From Anthracocystis setariae (lineage: Eukaryota > Basidiomycota > Ustilaginomycetes > Ustilaginales > Ustilaginaceae), in assembly GCA_928724745.1 (NCBI GenBank), contig CAKMXJ010000018.1:310001-374000 (forward strand): a stretch of 64,000 bases of DNA, in the 5' to 3' direction. Position 1 is the stretch's first letter. Each line of letters starts with the position of its first letter. The translations under genes and the position numbers were made by a program. Shown piece by piece: positions 52,201 through 60,777 of this stretch. Below the pieces are notes generated by a model that was not told the origin of the DNA, ran no database searches, and was given only the letters and a program-made list of their open reading frames with translations.

Positions 52201-52647
52201 TGTCTGTGGATTGCGAACGAGACGCATGAGACGAGCGGCGCAACCCCAATCGTAGAGGTCATTGATGCGGACACGAGTGTCGTTGTCTTGGACGCTGGTG
52301 AGAGTGCGAGCGTTGTTGTCGGTTGGCAAGGCAGGATTGGTGGCTCGAGAGGCTGGCTTGTCGGCCGAGGCGGTGCCCTTGGGTGGTTTGAGCGTGGGTA
52401 CACAGGCGATGATGATGGGTCGGTTGGAGTCGAGCCGATTGCGACCGAGCTGTCGAGGTGGCTGGGATGAGTCGTTGTTCGACTCGACATGGTGCTTTAG
52501 TGCAGAGTACTGCAAGGCGGCCTTGAGCAGGCTGAGGGAGTGAGCATAGGAGATGTTGATGGAGAGAAGCAGATTGGGATGCAAAACGAGCGGATATGGG
52601 AGGGGCAAGACCGGAAGACGGTCGGGAATAGAGATGCTGGGGTTCAT
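49261..52647 (-). CDS. Peroxisomal Lon protease (Pln / LONP2)
   Basis: A 1128-residue ATP-dependent serine protease. N-terminal LON substrate-binding domain (LPVLPLPYPLVLHPN, then the DWGCAARLMRLVRN block), a long Ala/Asn-rich linker, and the AAA+ module with Walker A GPPGTGKTS (about residue 652) and Walker B VILLDEVDKLG (about 716). The protease domain has the catalytic serine in KDGPSAGVAM (about 995) and the dyad lysine in GGIREKLTA (about 1039). The last three residues are SRL, a canonical peroxisomal PTS1. So it most likely degrades misfolded or damaged matrix proteins in peroxisomes, unlike the mitochondrial Pim1. Start choice: ATG giving MNPSISIPDR, matching the family's compact N-terminus; the frame stays open upstream but without another ATG. 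Confidence 0.93.
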   Translation of the reverse strand: MNPSISIPDRLPVLPLPYPLVLHPNLLLSINISYAHSLSLLKAALQYSALKHHVESNNDSSQPPRQLGRNRLDSNRPIIIACVPTLKPPKGTASADKPASRATNPALPTDNNARTLTSVQDNDTRVRINDLYDWGCAARLMRLVRNPQTQTCTLLVSGLTRVRIDRWLSIRAPLTATTIDPNTNLSIPDVPIPLASATAFVDEESWPTFPEASPGDIDLVVKLKKASAELIDAIAQLNPPSDGTPNTPSPILGPSLPLLPASLLKKLRGFMQDCRESQAALLADIVVGTLGGACEWSERVAVLGDWDQRERVRHSVAVLQDGVKRVKLARELLAALSSPLNPSNKETVIRSQLEALLNQLAALNQGVAARISAVTSTTNDKDDAKSGGIIIRAPASRNNTNNDNGSAPIISGLLGARRGAKPGVKGVPGAGLPGSSGGDDDEDEVAELAKKLEHARLSPEARKACDKELKRLARIPQQSVERGVVITYLEIMAELPWEKITSDVEPTRDPNDKALVLHDKSNNAGAQEEGIVDRARRILDADHYGLEKVKKRLIEYLAVLELKTNQAKERFEAEQVAERKTAQERRRATPSQSTDEAAADQDDDASMAGEDEDVEDLVAREQGISKEELEQEKRRRRNEKLRVGDKGPILLLVGPPGTGKTSIAKSLASALQRPFTRLSLGGVRDEAEIRGHRRTYVGAMPGSIVSSLRKVGVSDPVILLDEVDKLGSGNGLHGDPMAAMLEVLDPEQNHTFSDHYINVPIDLSRVLFIATANSLDTISPPLLDRTEVIHISGYTHDEKTAIARQYLLPKQIKAQGLTSDQLVVSDEVLLKVAMGYTREAGVRTLEREIGALARAKAVEYSMSRKGTLRDEQGNAKEYDPVIREQDLEKYLGPDTYEPEVAEANARPGVSTGLAYQGSGSGGILHIESLLLPPGNGYLKLTGSLGDVIRESAELALSWVKGNAFQLGILRSRDSEFPKNDIHLHLPSGAIPKDGPSAGVAMTCALVSLFTKTPISPYLAMTGEVTLRGVVMPVGGIREKLTAASRAGIRKVLLPHRNRKDVEADLPKKVRDELDIKYVKTIWEAMEAAFGNKLFENAALALEANGYGHEHEGIREGRRLMHEIEDSRL

Positions 52648-54408
52648 GGCGGGTAGCAAATCAAGCTGCGAGCTACGTTGGCGGCTGTATAAAAGGATGG
52701 GAGCAATGCGGCCAAACGTCGACTGCTGAAAAGAACGCTGCAGCGCAAAATCGAGACGGTGAAACTGATTGTTCGGCGGGAGGGTGGAAGTGGTAGATGA
52801 TGAGAAGATGTGATGCGATGCGATGCGATGCAAGTGTAGGGTCGATGTCTAAGGATCAAGTCAGTTGAATAGGCCGAGGTGGTTGGAGTGAGGGATAGCG
52901 GGTTGTGTTGAGTCGAGTTGAGTTGAGGCTAGCAGCAATAATGTGGTGAATACTGTAGTTGAAAGCGGAGAGGATGGTGTGATGTCGAAGCGAAGAAAGC
53001 AAAGCTTAGCTTAGGGAAGCAGTCAAATGAGCTCGAGTCAAGCCAAGTCAACTCGAATGGCAATCAATCGCATTCATTATTACTATATTGGCAGATACAG
53101 TGTAGCCGCCTGTTGCGCGCGTACAAGCGAGGTGGAAGGGTATTTAACGGCATCGGCAGTCCGGGGAAATTGGTGACCGGTGCTACCCCGAGTAGAGTAG
53201 TACAGTAGTACAGTAGTGCAGGTTTTTACATTAGTTAATTGCTCAGGTGCTCAGGTGCAGAGACGCAGTGATGCAGCCAGGGTCGCATGCGTAATCGAAG
53301 AAAAAAAAAAGCAATTTTGTGAGGGAGAATACATGCTGCTGGGAGTCAAGGCATGACGACGATTTGTGGAGCAAGCCAGCTTTCAGCCGCTCGCCACCCT
53401 CCACCCTCCACCCTCCACCCTCCGCCAACCGATTCCGAGTCAACCTGAAATCAGCCAAACACGGTCGAGACGCGGCGAAATTGCCAGAAAAAAAAAAAAA
53501 GAAAAAAAAACCCATCCCGCCTCGCCAGACCATTACTTTTTGTGTGCTGGCAGATGCTAACATTCCAATCTCTGCAACGAATTGATCGAGCCCGATCGCG
53601 TTGCTTCCATAATTGGCGATTGGCATTCTTCGCACAGAGGCAAATGAAAAAGAAAAATTATAATATTGGTCGAAAATTTTGAATTTTTTTGTCAGTTGAG
53701 TGGGTCTAAGCTGAGCTGACACGGCTCAGTTAGTCGGAGCCCAAAGAAGCGTACAGTACTGTACAGTACTGTAGCAACCAACCGCACAGCAGCAGTGTGA
53801 GTGAGTGAGTGAGTGAGTGCATCCTGCTTGGTTGATCCTACAATTACGGCCAAGTCGACATCAAATCACCTTTGGGTGCTCGCCATCGTTTGCTCCTTCT
53901 TCCCATCCCATCCAACACGGTAAACGTCTGCATACCTGCCTACATCCTTTGCCATCTCGTCCAACGTTTACAAAGGCCTTCCCAGCTGATCTCTGCTACC
54001 TCCAGTCACCACTGCAAAACCAAACCGCAGAGCCACTTGCCGCTCCGTCTCTCCGTCTCTCCTTCTCTCTCTCTCTCTCTCTCTCTGTTCGCCCTCGCCG
54101 ATAACCACCAACAAAGCTTCGTTTTCGACGTCGTCTCCTACGCCTCGAGTGTTCTCACTGCATCCTCCCACTCACCACCCTCTATCGTCGCCATCTACTT
54201 GGCCAACTACCGCACATCGTAGTTTTTATGTCTCTCTTGTTCTCCCACATAACTCGTCCATCCGTCAATTCGCCCTTTGCTCGTAGATCCAAACCGCCCT
54301 ACTCGGTTTGTCATTGTAGTTGTACTTGATACATCTACTCACCTCTTTCCTCTTTTTTTTTTTGGATCTCTTTTCGACCTTCCACCGTCGAGATTTCCCA
54401 TTGCAACC
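52648..54408. other. Divergent promoter region, Lon / eIF5
   Basis: 1.76 kb. Contains a GATGC pentamer array (52809-52831), a TTGAG-type repeat (52915-52927), A-rich runs (53299-53310, 53489-53509), four copies of CCACCCT (53395-53421), a GTACAGTACT double palindrome (53751-53774), a GAGT tetramer run (53797-53818) and a TCTC run (54062-54086) in the probable eIF5 leader. No gene is seen. Confidence 0.6.
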
Positions 54409-55704
54409 ATGTCTGTCGTCAACATTCGTCGCGATGTCGACGATAAGTTCTACCGCTACCGCATGCCCCTTCTTCAGACCAAGATCGAAGGCAAAGGTAA
54501 CGGTATCAAGACCGTCATCCCCAACATGTCCGACATCGCTCGCTCGCTCAGCCGTCCTCCTACCTACCCCACCAAGTTCTTCGGCTGTGAGCTTGGTGCT
54601 CAGACCTCGTTCGACGAGAAGAACGACCGCTACATCGTCAACGGCGCGCACGATGCCGACCGTCTCCGCGAACTTCTCGATGGCTTCATCGACAAGTTCG
54701 TCCTGTGCGGCGACTGCAAGAACCCCGAGACCGATCTCAAGATCCTCAAGGACGGCGACATCCTCCGCAACTGCAAGGCTTGCGGCAAACGTACCGGCGT
54801 CGACATGAAGCACAAGCTCACCACCTTTATCGTCAAGCACCCCCCTCCCAAGCGCGTCAAGGGTGCCAAGGGTGCCGGTAAGGCTGCAGGCCAGGATGCC
54901 GGTGACGCCGGCTCGGACGATGAGCTCACCAAGCGTATCAAGGCCGAGGCGGCCGAGATCCCCACCGCAGAGCAGCGCGACAACCTCGACGAAGATTGGT
55001 CCGTCGACACCTCCGAAGCTGCTGTAGCTGCCCGAGTCAAGGCGCTCGAAGGTAGCGTCAAGTCGTCTCTCGTGCTTGGCGACGACGACGACGACGAGGA
55101 CGAGGACAGCCCCTACACCCAGTTCGGTCAATGGCTCATGGCCAATCGCAAGGGCGGCGAAGAAGGTCGCGAATGCACCCCTGCCGAAGTGTACAAAAAG
55201 GCGCAGGAGTTTGCAATCGAGAAGAAACACAAGACCGTCCAAGTGCTCTGCCAGGCTCTGTTCACCGAAGATGCTCCCAAGGAGATCGAAAAGTACGGCG
55301 CCGTTCTGGTCAAGATGGTGGGCGATTCGGAGAAGCACCAGAAAGCGATGCTCGGAGGTTTCGAGCGTCTGGCTGGTGTCCAGTACCCTGCGCTCATCCC
55401 CAACGGCGTCCCCAAGATCCTCATGGCGCTCTACCAGATCGATGTCCTCGACGAGGACTTTGTCAAGAACTGGGGCACCCACGTCTCCAAAAAGTACGTC
55501 GACAAGGACACCTCCAAGAAGGTTCGTCGTGCCGCAGCGCCCTTCCTCGAATGGCTCGACCAGGCCGATTCCGAGGAGGACAGCAGCGATGAAGACGAAG
55601 ACGACGAAAAAGCCTCCCAGGCCAAGGCGAAATCCAACGGCGCCGCCAAAAAGCAGCAGCAGCAGCCTAGCGAAGACGACGATTCGGACCTCGACAATCT
55701 TTGA
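54409..55704 (+). CDS. TIF5: Translation initiation factor eIF5
   Basis: A 431-residue protein starting MSVVNIRRDVDDKFYRYRMP, the near-invariant eIF5 N-terminus carrying the arginine that acts as GTPase-activating residue (NIRRD). Residues about 95-130 contain the zinc ribbon with the paired cysteines CGDC and CKAC. The C-terminal HEAT-type W2 domain (about 235-385) has the QFGQWLMANR and PFLEWLDQADSEEDSS segments. An acidic Asp/Glu tail follows, with a Gln run (KKQQQQPSEDDD). eIF5 triggers GTP hydrolysis on eIF2 at start-codon recognition. The upstream in-frame codons lack homology, and this ATG is the family start. Codon bias is strong, fitting high expression. It is convergent with the following gene. 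Confidence 0.96.
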   Translation: MSVVNIRRDVDDKFYRYRMPLLQTKIEGKGNGIKTVIPNMSDIARSLSRPPTYPTKFFGCELGAQTSFDEKNDRYIVNGAHDADRLRELLDGFIDKFVLCGDCKNPETDLKILKDGDILRNCKACGKRTGVDMKHKLTTFIVKHPPPKRVKGAKGAGKAAGQDAGDAGSDDELTKRIKAEAAEIPTAEQRDNLDEDWSVDTSEAAVAARVKALEGSVKSSLVLGDDDDDEDEDSPYTQFGQWLMANRKGGEEGRECTPAEVYKKAQEFAIEKKHKTVQVLCQALFTEDAPKEIEKYGAVLVKMVGDSEKHQKAMLGGFERLAGVQYPALIPNGVPKILMALYQIDVLDEDFVKNWGTHVSKKYVDKDTSKKVRRAAAPFLEWLDQADSEEDSSDEDEDDEKASQAKAKSNGAAKKQQQQPSEDDDSDLDNL

Positions 55705-55846
55705 TGCCTCTTTCCTCCTTCCCTTGCCCCCTTTTATTCATTATTAGTTGGCTCTGTTCCGTCTCGACTCATCGTTCGCTTCACAGTTGGTGCGAGTTTT
55801 CTCATTCAATCAAAAAAACCTGCCGTGCTAAACCTGATATGACTTG

Positions 55847-58438
55847 CTAGTAGTAGTGGTGTTGTTCGGTGTAACTGAGCAGATATGCTGCTAGGCTCGC
55901 TTTGAGGTAGGTGTGAATCCAGGGCGCCAAAGAATCGATTGTGCTGGACGTCCAGGCGGCTAGGCTGGGGAAGTAGGTTTGGCGCGGGTGGTACGCAGTG
56001 AGTGCGGCCCTTAACGATTCGAAGAGCGGGGTTGGGTTTTGGTGGGCTAGTTCGCGCGGGTAGGTTCTCGCGATGGTGGAATCTGGGAGGACGATGTATG
56101 CCGGTCCTGAACTTGCGGTTGAGAAGGGGAAGTCTGGTACGTCGCCCGCTGGTGTATCTGTTTGCTTGGTATGGGACGACATGTGGAGCGAGGAGCGGAA
56201 GAAGCCGTGTTGGCAGAGGTGCGTCGTGTGTTGTTGCGATGGCGCATGGTTGGATGAGACCGTGTATGGATGGAGGAGGGATTGGGATGGACCTGGTGTA
56301 GGAGGACATGACGATCCCAATGCGATTGGGTAACTGACCGCCGCTACATGTTCAGCAAGATCATCCCACGGAACGGTACACATTTCCAACCATCGCATCA
56401 CACGTACCAACCTCCTCATCACCCTGACCGTCACCGGCACCATCGGCATACCAACCGAGCCCACCGCCGCCGACTCGCCCGCCTCTGCAAACGGTCTAGT
56501 CCAACCCCTCAAAAACGGACGCAACTCGACCGGAATATAGATCTCATACCGACCTCGACCGCCACGCCCCCCACGCCTCGGCTGCTCATCCTCATCGTTC
56601 GACGCACTCAGCTCACCAAATCGGCCAACGAACGGCAACCTATCCAAAACCCCAACCACACTGATCCAATCCTGAACCCTCCACCACCTCCTCCTCCGCT
56701 GATGTGCAAAGTACCGCACCGATTCGTTCCACTTGACCACCTTCTTCAACCTCGTCTGTGGCAGTCGAATGATCGGATTCGTCTCGATCATCGACACATA
56801 CACCTGCCTCGCACCGGCGTCTCGACGTCTATACTCGAGCTCGAGCTCGCGGTACTGCGTCCTTAACCCTTCGCGCACCGTGTTGACCACAGCGCTCGGC
56901 CACGCGCGAAGCAAAGGTGCCGTCTCGACCGCGACTTGCCGCTGCTGATCCGTGTGTGTGGACGAAGCCGAGCGATCTCGCGTCTTCCCCCCCATTCCGC
57001 GCGACGGCGTAGACTGCAACGACAGCGTATCCGGATCGTGAGGTAACTCCGGCCCATGTCCGCTGGGTACCAACCCGATGACGCGACCCTTGTCACGCTT
57101 GAGAGCGGGAAACAGCACATTGATGAGCGCTCTGGATTGAACCACATCGGTGGCGATCGCGCTGTGCAGAGCCGCCTGCTCGTCATCTTGGCACAAGACG
57201 ATGCGCGAACTCGTCGGCGAAAGCGGAGGCGAAGCATGTGCGTTCAACAACGACGACGACGACGACGACGACGACTCGATGGATGCTGCTAGATCTGCCG
57301 ATGCGTCTTTGACCGGCGGTGCAAGTCCGAAAGGATCTCGAGACGCTGTATGTCCACCGGTGGCAAGTGCAGGAGTCAGCCGACCCGCGCTGTTGGCACC
57401 AGCAGACGAGCGTACATCTGCCCAGGCTTCGCGGTTGCAAAGCGTGAACGGATCGACGTCGCTGTAGGCACTGGTAGGCGTTTTGGGGAAATCGGCACGG
57501 GAAGCCAACCCAGCAGCACTGCGAGTCAGAGGCACATTGCGAGGACACAGCACCGAAGGAATCAGAATGATGCCACTGAGAAGGAGGTCGTGGGAACTGC
57601 AGTAAGCTGAGATGGTGGAGTTGATCATGGCGAGCCCGTCAGCCGTCTGAACATGGGCCATGATCGGGATGATCGTGCCCGAGGGAGTCGTCTTTGGACC
57701 CGTTTTACCGGGCATCCAGCCCTTGAGCATATCGACGCCATATCCAAACAGGTCTGGCGTGGCCCAGGTGGACCAACTGCGCGAGCGACGTCTCGATCTG
57801 CCAAGCTGGATCGGTGGAGGTCGTGAGCGTGGCTTGTGTGCCTTGGGTGTCTCATCGCCGCGACCGCCTGCATGATGCGTACAAGGTATGGGAGTGGGCG
57901 AGGAGGGATCGCACTCATCGTCGCTCGCGCGTTTGAGCGATTCGGATCCGTGCGGATTGGAGGTGGATGAAGGCGAGGAAAGAGAACTCGATTGGGAAGA
58001 GTTGGAGGTTCGGTCGCCTGCTCTTTGCTTGAGAAGCGCCTTTTCCATTCTCGCCTTTTTGGCAGCCCACTGGGCTACGGTGATGGAGAACTGGTCCGGA
58101 TCGGCATGGAGGACAAAGCAGGTATATGGAGCACGAGGATTGCGCTTGGTAGGGCCGACGTCTTTGAGTGCAAAGCTGGAAGGCGATCCGGAAGAGAGAC
58201 GAAGGGCAACGTATCGGGCGACGGCATCGTTGTGTGGAGCGTACACCACGACGGCTGAGCCTTTGCTGGTATCCCACCAGGCGCGAGTAGCTGGCTGATA
58301 TGTATGGAAGAAGAGGTAGTAGAGGATGGTATGGAGATGGCAGAGGAGAGCCTCCAAGTAGATAGAGAGGGTGGTGGAGATGGCGCGAATCCTTCGCACC
58401 GTAGGCGATGGCGCCAGGGAGCCTCGGAAGCAAACCAT
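55847..58438 (-). CDS. Large hypothetical protein, DUF1776-like (degenerate SDR)
   Basis: An 863-residue protein. Near the N-terminus (about residues 22-48) is a hydrophobic helix (TLSIYLEALLCHLHTILYY). It is followed by GSAVVVYAPHNDAVARYVALRL, which resembles the first beta strand and helix of the Rossmann-like DUF1776 family (membrane-associated, distantly related to short-chain dehydrogenases). The later ALINVLFPALKRDKGRVIGLVPSG strand and PSAVVNTVREGLRTQYREL helix fit the same fold. Dehydrogenase catalytic residues (YxxxK) are not obvious. Between the fold elements lie long Ser/Pro/Gly-rich insertions. The C-terminal about 200 residues are also Ser/Thr-rich and may form an additional module. 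Function unknown; the DUF1776 link is from memory and moderate to low. Confidence 0.6.
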   Translation of the reverse strand: MVCFRGSLAPSPTVRRIRAISTTLSIYLEALLCHLHTILYYLFFHTYQPATRAWWDTSKGSAVVVYAPHNDAVARYVALRLSSGSPSSFALKDVGPTKRNPRAPYTCFVLHADPDQFSITVAQWAAKKARMEKALLKQRAGDRTSNSSQSSSLSSPSSTSNPHGSESLKRASDDECDPSSPTPIPCTHHAGGRGDETPKAHKPRSRPPPIQLGRSRRRSRSWSTWATPDLFGYGVDMLKGWMPGKTGPKTTPSGTIIPIMAHVQTADGLAMINSTISAYCSSHDLLLSGIILIPSVLCPRNVPLTRSAAGLASRADFPKTPTSAYSDVDPFTLCNREAWADVRSSAGANSAGRLTPALATGGHTASRDPFGLAPPVKDASADLAASIESSSSSSSSLLNAHASPPLSPTSSRIVLCQDDEQAALHSAIATDVVQSRALINVLFPALKRDKGRVIGLVPSGHGPELPHDPDTLSLQSTPSRGMGGKTRDRSASSTHTDQQRQVAVETAPLLRAWPSAVVNTVREGLRTQYRELELEYRRRDAGARQVYVSMIETNPIIRLPQTRLKKVVKWNESVRYFAHQRRRRWWRVQDWISVVGVLDRLPFVGRFGELSASNDEDEQPRRGGRGGRGRYEIYIPVELRPFLRGWTRPFAEAGESAAVGSVGMPMVPVTVRVMRRLVRVMRWLEMCTVPWDDLAEHVAAVSYPIALGSSCPPTPGPSQSLLHPYTVSSNHAPSQQHTTHLCQHGFFRSSLHMSSHTKQTDTPAGDVPDFPFSTASSGPAYIVLPDSTIARTYPRELAHQNPTPLFESLRAALTAYHPRQTYFPSLAAWTSSTIDSLAPWIHTYLKASLAAYLLSYTEQHHYY

Positions 58439-59469
58439 TCTCGCGACACTTCTATGGAGAGACCAGGGCTAATCGCATGTGCCAAGTGGTGAGCTTGTTT
58501 TGTAGGTGGATGAGAGGGTGGAGTTCCTTGCAAGACAGTCGACGGACGAAGAAGCAGGCGGTACGGATTGTACAGTCTATGCCGTGATAGCGTATGGTAT
58601 CAAGATGGCATGGAGGGGATGGAAAGAGAGTCAGACTCAGCAGGATCCGGTGGGAACGGTGGGGATGGAGGGAGGGGGAGTTGGTCGTGATTAGAAGACA
58701 GAGCGTCCAGAGAAGATAGTATCAGGGGAGAGCGTGTACAGTAATAGTGTGCTGTCCTGTCCTGTACGACCCAAACAAGCGTCAGCGGCGGTGTACAAGT
58801 TGAGACCTCGCGTGCCACAATATCAACAAGCGCCAGCCATCATATCTGCCCCAAGCCACAGCCAGCCAGCCAGCCATCCAGCCAGCGCTTGACAAAATTG
58901 ATGCAGGGTCCAAGTGCCCACCAGATCCGCACCCTGACTACTGCACTGGCTGGCCCTTGTGTACTCAATCTGGACACCATTTGCACCCCGCGCTGCTGCA
59001 CCACAGCAAATCTTGCTCGGTCTCGCTCCTCTAGGAACACGACTTGGACCATTGGACCTTGGTTCTGATGATGAAACTCGGGTTGCATTTGAGCCTCGGT
59101 GCTCTGGAACAAGTGTAGCCATGTAGCTGAGCATAGACTCTATCCTTCGCGTCATCATCGAGAACGAAAGCTTGTTGCTAGCTGAACATCAGCTCACGTC
59201 GATGCCAATCAGGTTTGAAGTATGCTTGTGGCATCGTTTCAATACAGCAGCGACCGAAGCTGATTTGAAAGCGCTCAAAGAACCATTCCCATTTTCCATG
59301 TTGGATTCGGATAAGATCGCGGCTGTCCAATCGTACAGTTCTGAGACGATGGATGATATCGATGAAAGCAGCTGAAACTGCGGCTACCAATTTCGTTGAA
59401 TGTCGCCGTAATATTCCTTTTTCAGGATGTCTTCGTGAAGTAATGTAACATGTTCGGGAAACATCGCTC
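58439..59469. other. Intergenic between host gene and transposon
   Basis: About 1 kb. It includes the promoter side of the DUF1776-like gene, a CCAGCCAG-type repeat (58861-58885) and a CTGTCCTGTCC run near 58752. Open frames of up to 111 codons show no known domain. Confidence 0.55.
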
Positions 59470-59575
59470 GACGTCATCGTGATAGCTTGGATCGATCGTG
59501 AATTAGTATGATGTCATCGTGAGCTATAATTGGATGTTATCGTGAACTAGCGCTGTTGTTATCGGGACGCTCAGG
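59470..59575 (+). repeat. 20-23-base tandem repeats in transposon end
   Basis: Four imperfect copies of a unit of the form GAtGTcATCGTGAactag start at 59470, 59490, 59510 and 59533, with a fifth, weaker copy near 59555 (GTTATCGGGA). All share ATCGTGA. They sit about 80-180 bases before the transposase start, where Tc1/IS630-type elements often carry terminal or subterminal transposase-binding repeats. Confidence 0.7.
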
Positions 59576-59651
59576 CCTCCACCATCCAATAAGATCAATC
59601 TTGTCGTCGCCGCTGTCTTGTCTGTGTAAATACTGACACCATCTCTTTGCA

Positions 59652-60144
59652 ATGCCGGCCTCCCGAGTCAGAAAGAAGCGTAACAGCGTACCTGATGCTG
59701 TCCGAGAATGGATTGTGGACGACATCCTGCATCGAGGTCACACTAAAGCCGAGGTAGCGAGGCGATACCGGCTGCCGTGGTCGACCGTCGATAGCATCGT
59801 CCGAAAGTTCGAGGATGAAGGCATAGTTGAAGCAACGAGGAAGAAGGGTGGCGCATTCCGTGGTAAGCGTGTACAAGAACAGCATGTCGACGTGATCAAG
59901 AGCTTCGTCTACCTCCATCCCGGTGCGACGATCGAGGAGATCCAAGCTCATCTGCTTCAACAGACCGGTCTCAGCATCTCCAGTTCAGCTCTTCATGCCG
60001 CACTTCGAGAAGAATGTCACCTTACGATCAAGAGAGTTGGAATTGAACATGATAAGCATAACTCCGAGGCAGCGATCCAGTCGAGGATGACATGGGTCAA
60101 TGAACTGAGATCGCACGGCATCTCTATCGAGAACTTCATATACC
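59652..60144 (+). pseudogene. Tc1/IS630-like transposase, N-terminal fragment cut by LTR
   Basis: The frame encodes a helix-turn-helix DNA-binding region (about residues 10-60: DAVREWIVDDILHRGHTKAEV, then RLPWSTVDSIVRKFEDEG) and a second winged-helix-like region (about 75-130: ATIEEIQAHLLQQTGLSISS, then SALHAALRE). This is the paired-type DNA-binding half of Tc1/mariner/IS630 transposases. The protein should continue with the first catalytic aspartate right after the ENFIY segment, but the retrotransposon LTR begins there. Codons after 60144 are LTR sequence read in frame by chance. No internal stop precedes the break, so this copy was probably intact until the insertion. Confidence 0.8.
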
Positions 60145-60502
60145 TGTTATGCTCCTGGGGTCTTAGAACCTCGGAACGTGGCGGTGCGTCTGTGTTGAGG
60201 CCAGGGGCGTGGTACCGGGTGTTGCTCCCGGGATCGTTGCCAAGATAGCGGAGCGGGCGAGCGGGAGATCGGGAGAAGGTCTGATATTTCCACCTACTAG
60301 AGTGAGTAAGCTAAAATACAATCGACGTCCTGTCGTGAGTGTGGTGGACTTAGGACGTGAGATTATGTGGCCTCCCGGATACCCCCCGGGTGATGCCGCA
60401 GTCTGCCCCCGATCCCCGATCCGGGCGTCATCGGGGGGACCACTCCTGCCCGCTCTGATACTGAAACCAATCACTAACTCTCCCGATATCCCAATCATAA
60501 CA
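60145..60502 (-). repeat. 3' LTR of a Ty3/Gypsy element
   Basis: 358 bases bounded by 7-base inverted ends: TGTTATG at the left and CATAACA at the right. On the minus strand the sequence just before the LTR is a G11 run (complement of 60506-60516), which suits a polypurine tract. No tRNA-type primer-binding site follows on the plus strand. This makes it the 3' LTR of the minus-strand element whose pol lies to the right. The left flank ATACC (60140-60144) is the expected target-site duplication; its partner is outside the window. Confidence 0.75.
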
Positions 60503-60505
60503 TTA

Positions 60506-60516
60506 CCCCCCCCCCC
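60506..60516 (-). other. Probable polypurine tract
   Basis: Eleven consecutive C on the plus strand, i.e. G11 followed by TAA on the element strand, directly before the LTR end. It fits the primer site for plus-strand DNA synthesis of the retrotransposon, though purely G tracts are less common than A/G-mixed ones. Confidence 0.55.
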
Positions 60517-60687
60517 GGGAAGGCCGACGTCCTCGTGGCCTTTTGGTACTCCCGGGTCTTAAGCTCCACCCGGGAGGTCCCCGGGCCCACCACGCGTGGT
60601 CCGCGCTGAGAACAAAGGAGTCAGGAACGGACGCTTTGTGTGCCTGGCGGGACGTGCGCGGTGGGCTGAGCGCTGGCTTCTATTTCG

Positions 60688-60695
60688 CATATAAG
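60688..60695 (+). promoter_or_regulatory. TATA box of the antisense accessory gene
   Basis: CATATAAG, 83-90 bases before the ATG at 60778, with a pyrimidine-rich, C-rich stretch between them. It lies inside the element but outside the LTR, so the accessory gene appears to have its own promoter facing away from the LTR. Confidence 0.55.
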
Positions 60696-60777
60696 ACCCG
60701 GCTCTCTACCGTTCCTGGTTCCTTCCCTTCCCCCACAACCTCGTTCCTCAAGATTCGGAACACTAACTTCAGCCAAG

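Larger units (their letters stand above)
59470..60144 (+). mobile_element. Tc1/IS630-type DNA transposon, 5' part, interrupted
   Basis: Left part of a DNA transposon: the subterminal repeats and the first 164 codons of its transposase, up to the point where the LTR at 60145 begins. The left terminus is not defined; I saw no clear inverted repeat because the right end lies beyond the LTR element. The remaining half of this element should appear beyond the right window edge on the far side of the retrotransposon. Confidence 0.65.

Noticed and set aside
52648..52833. N-terminal extension of the Lon gene that could be a mitochondrial presequence, suggesting dual targeting
   Set aside because: The extension is in frame and Arg-rich, but its first codon is TTG and no in-frame ATG precedes the chosen start. 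It overlaps a GATGC repeat. Dual targeting would need non-AUG initiation or an unseen exon.
54265..55482. 405-codon minus-strand open frame opposite eIF5
   Set aside because: Shadow of a highly codon-biased gene; no domain and no supporting signals.
60430..60480. TATCAGAGC on the minus strand, resembling an initiator-tRNA primer-binding site
   Set aside because: It lies inside the LTR, not next to its edge, and the polypurine tract shows this is the 3' LTR. Chance match.
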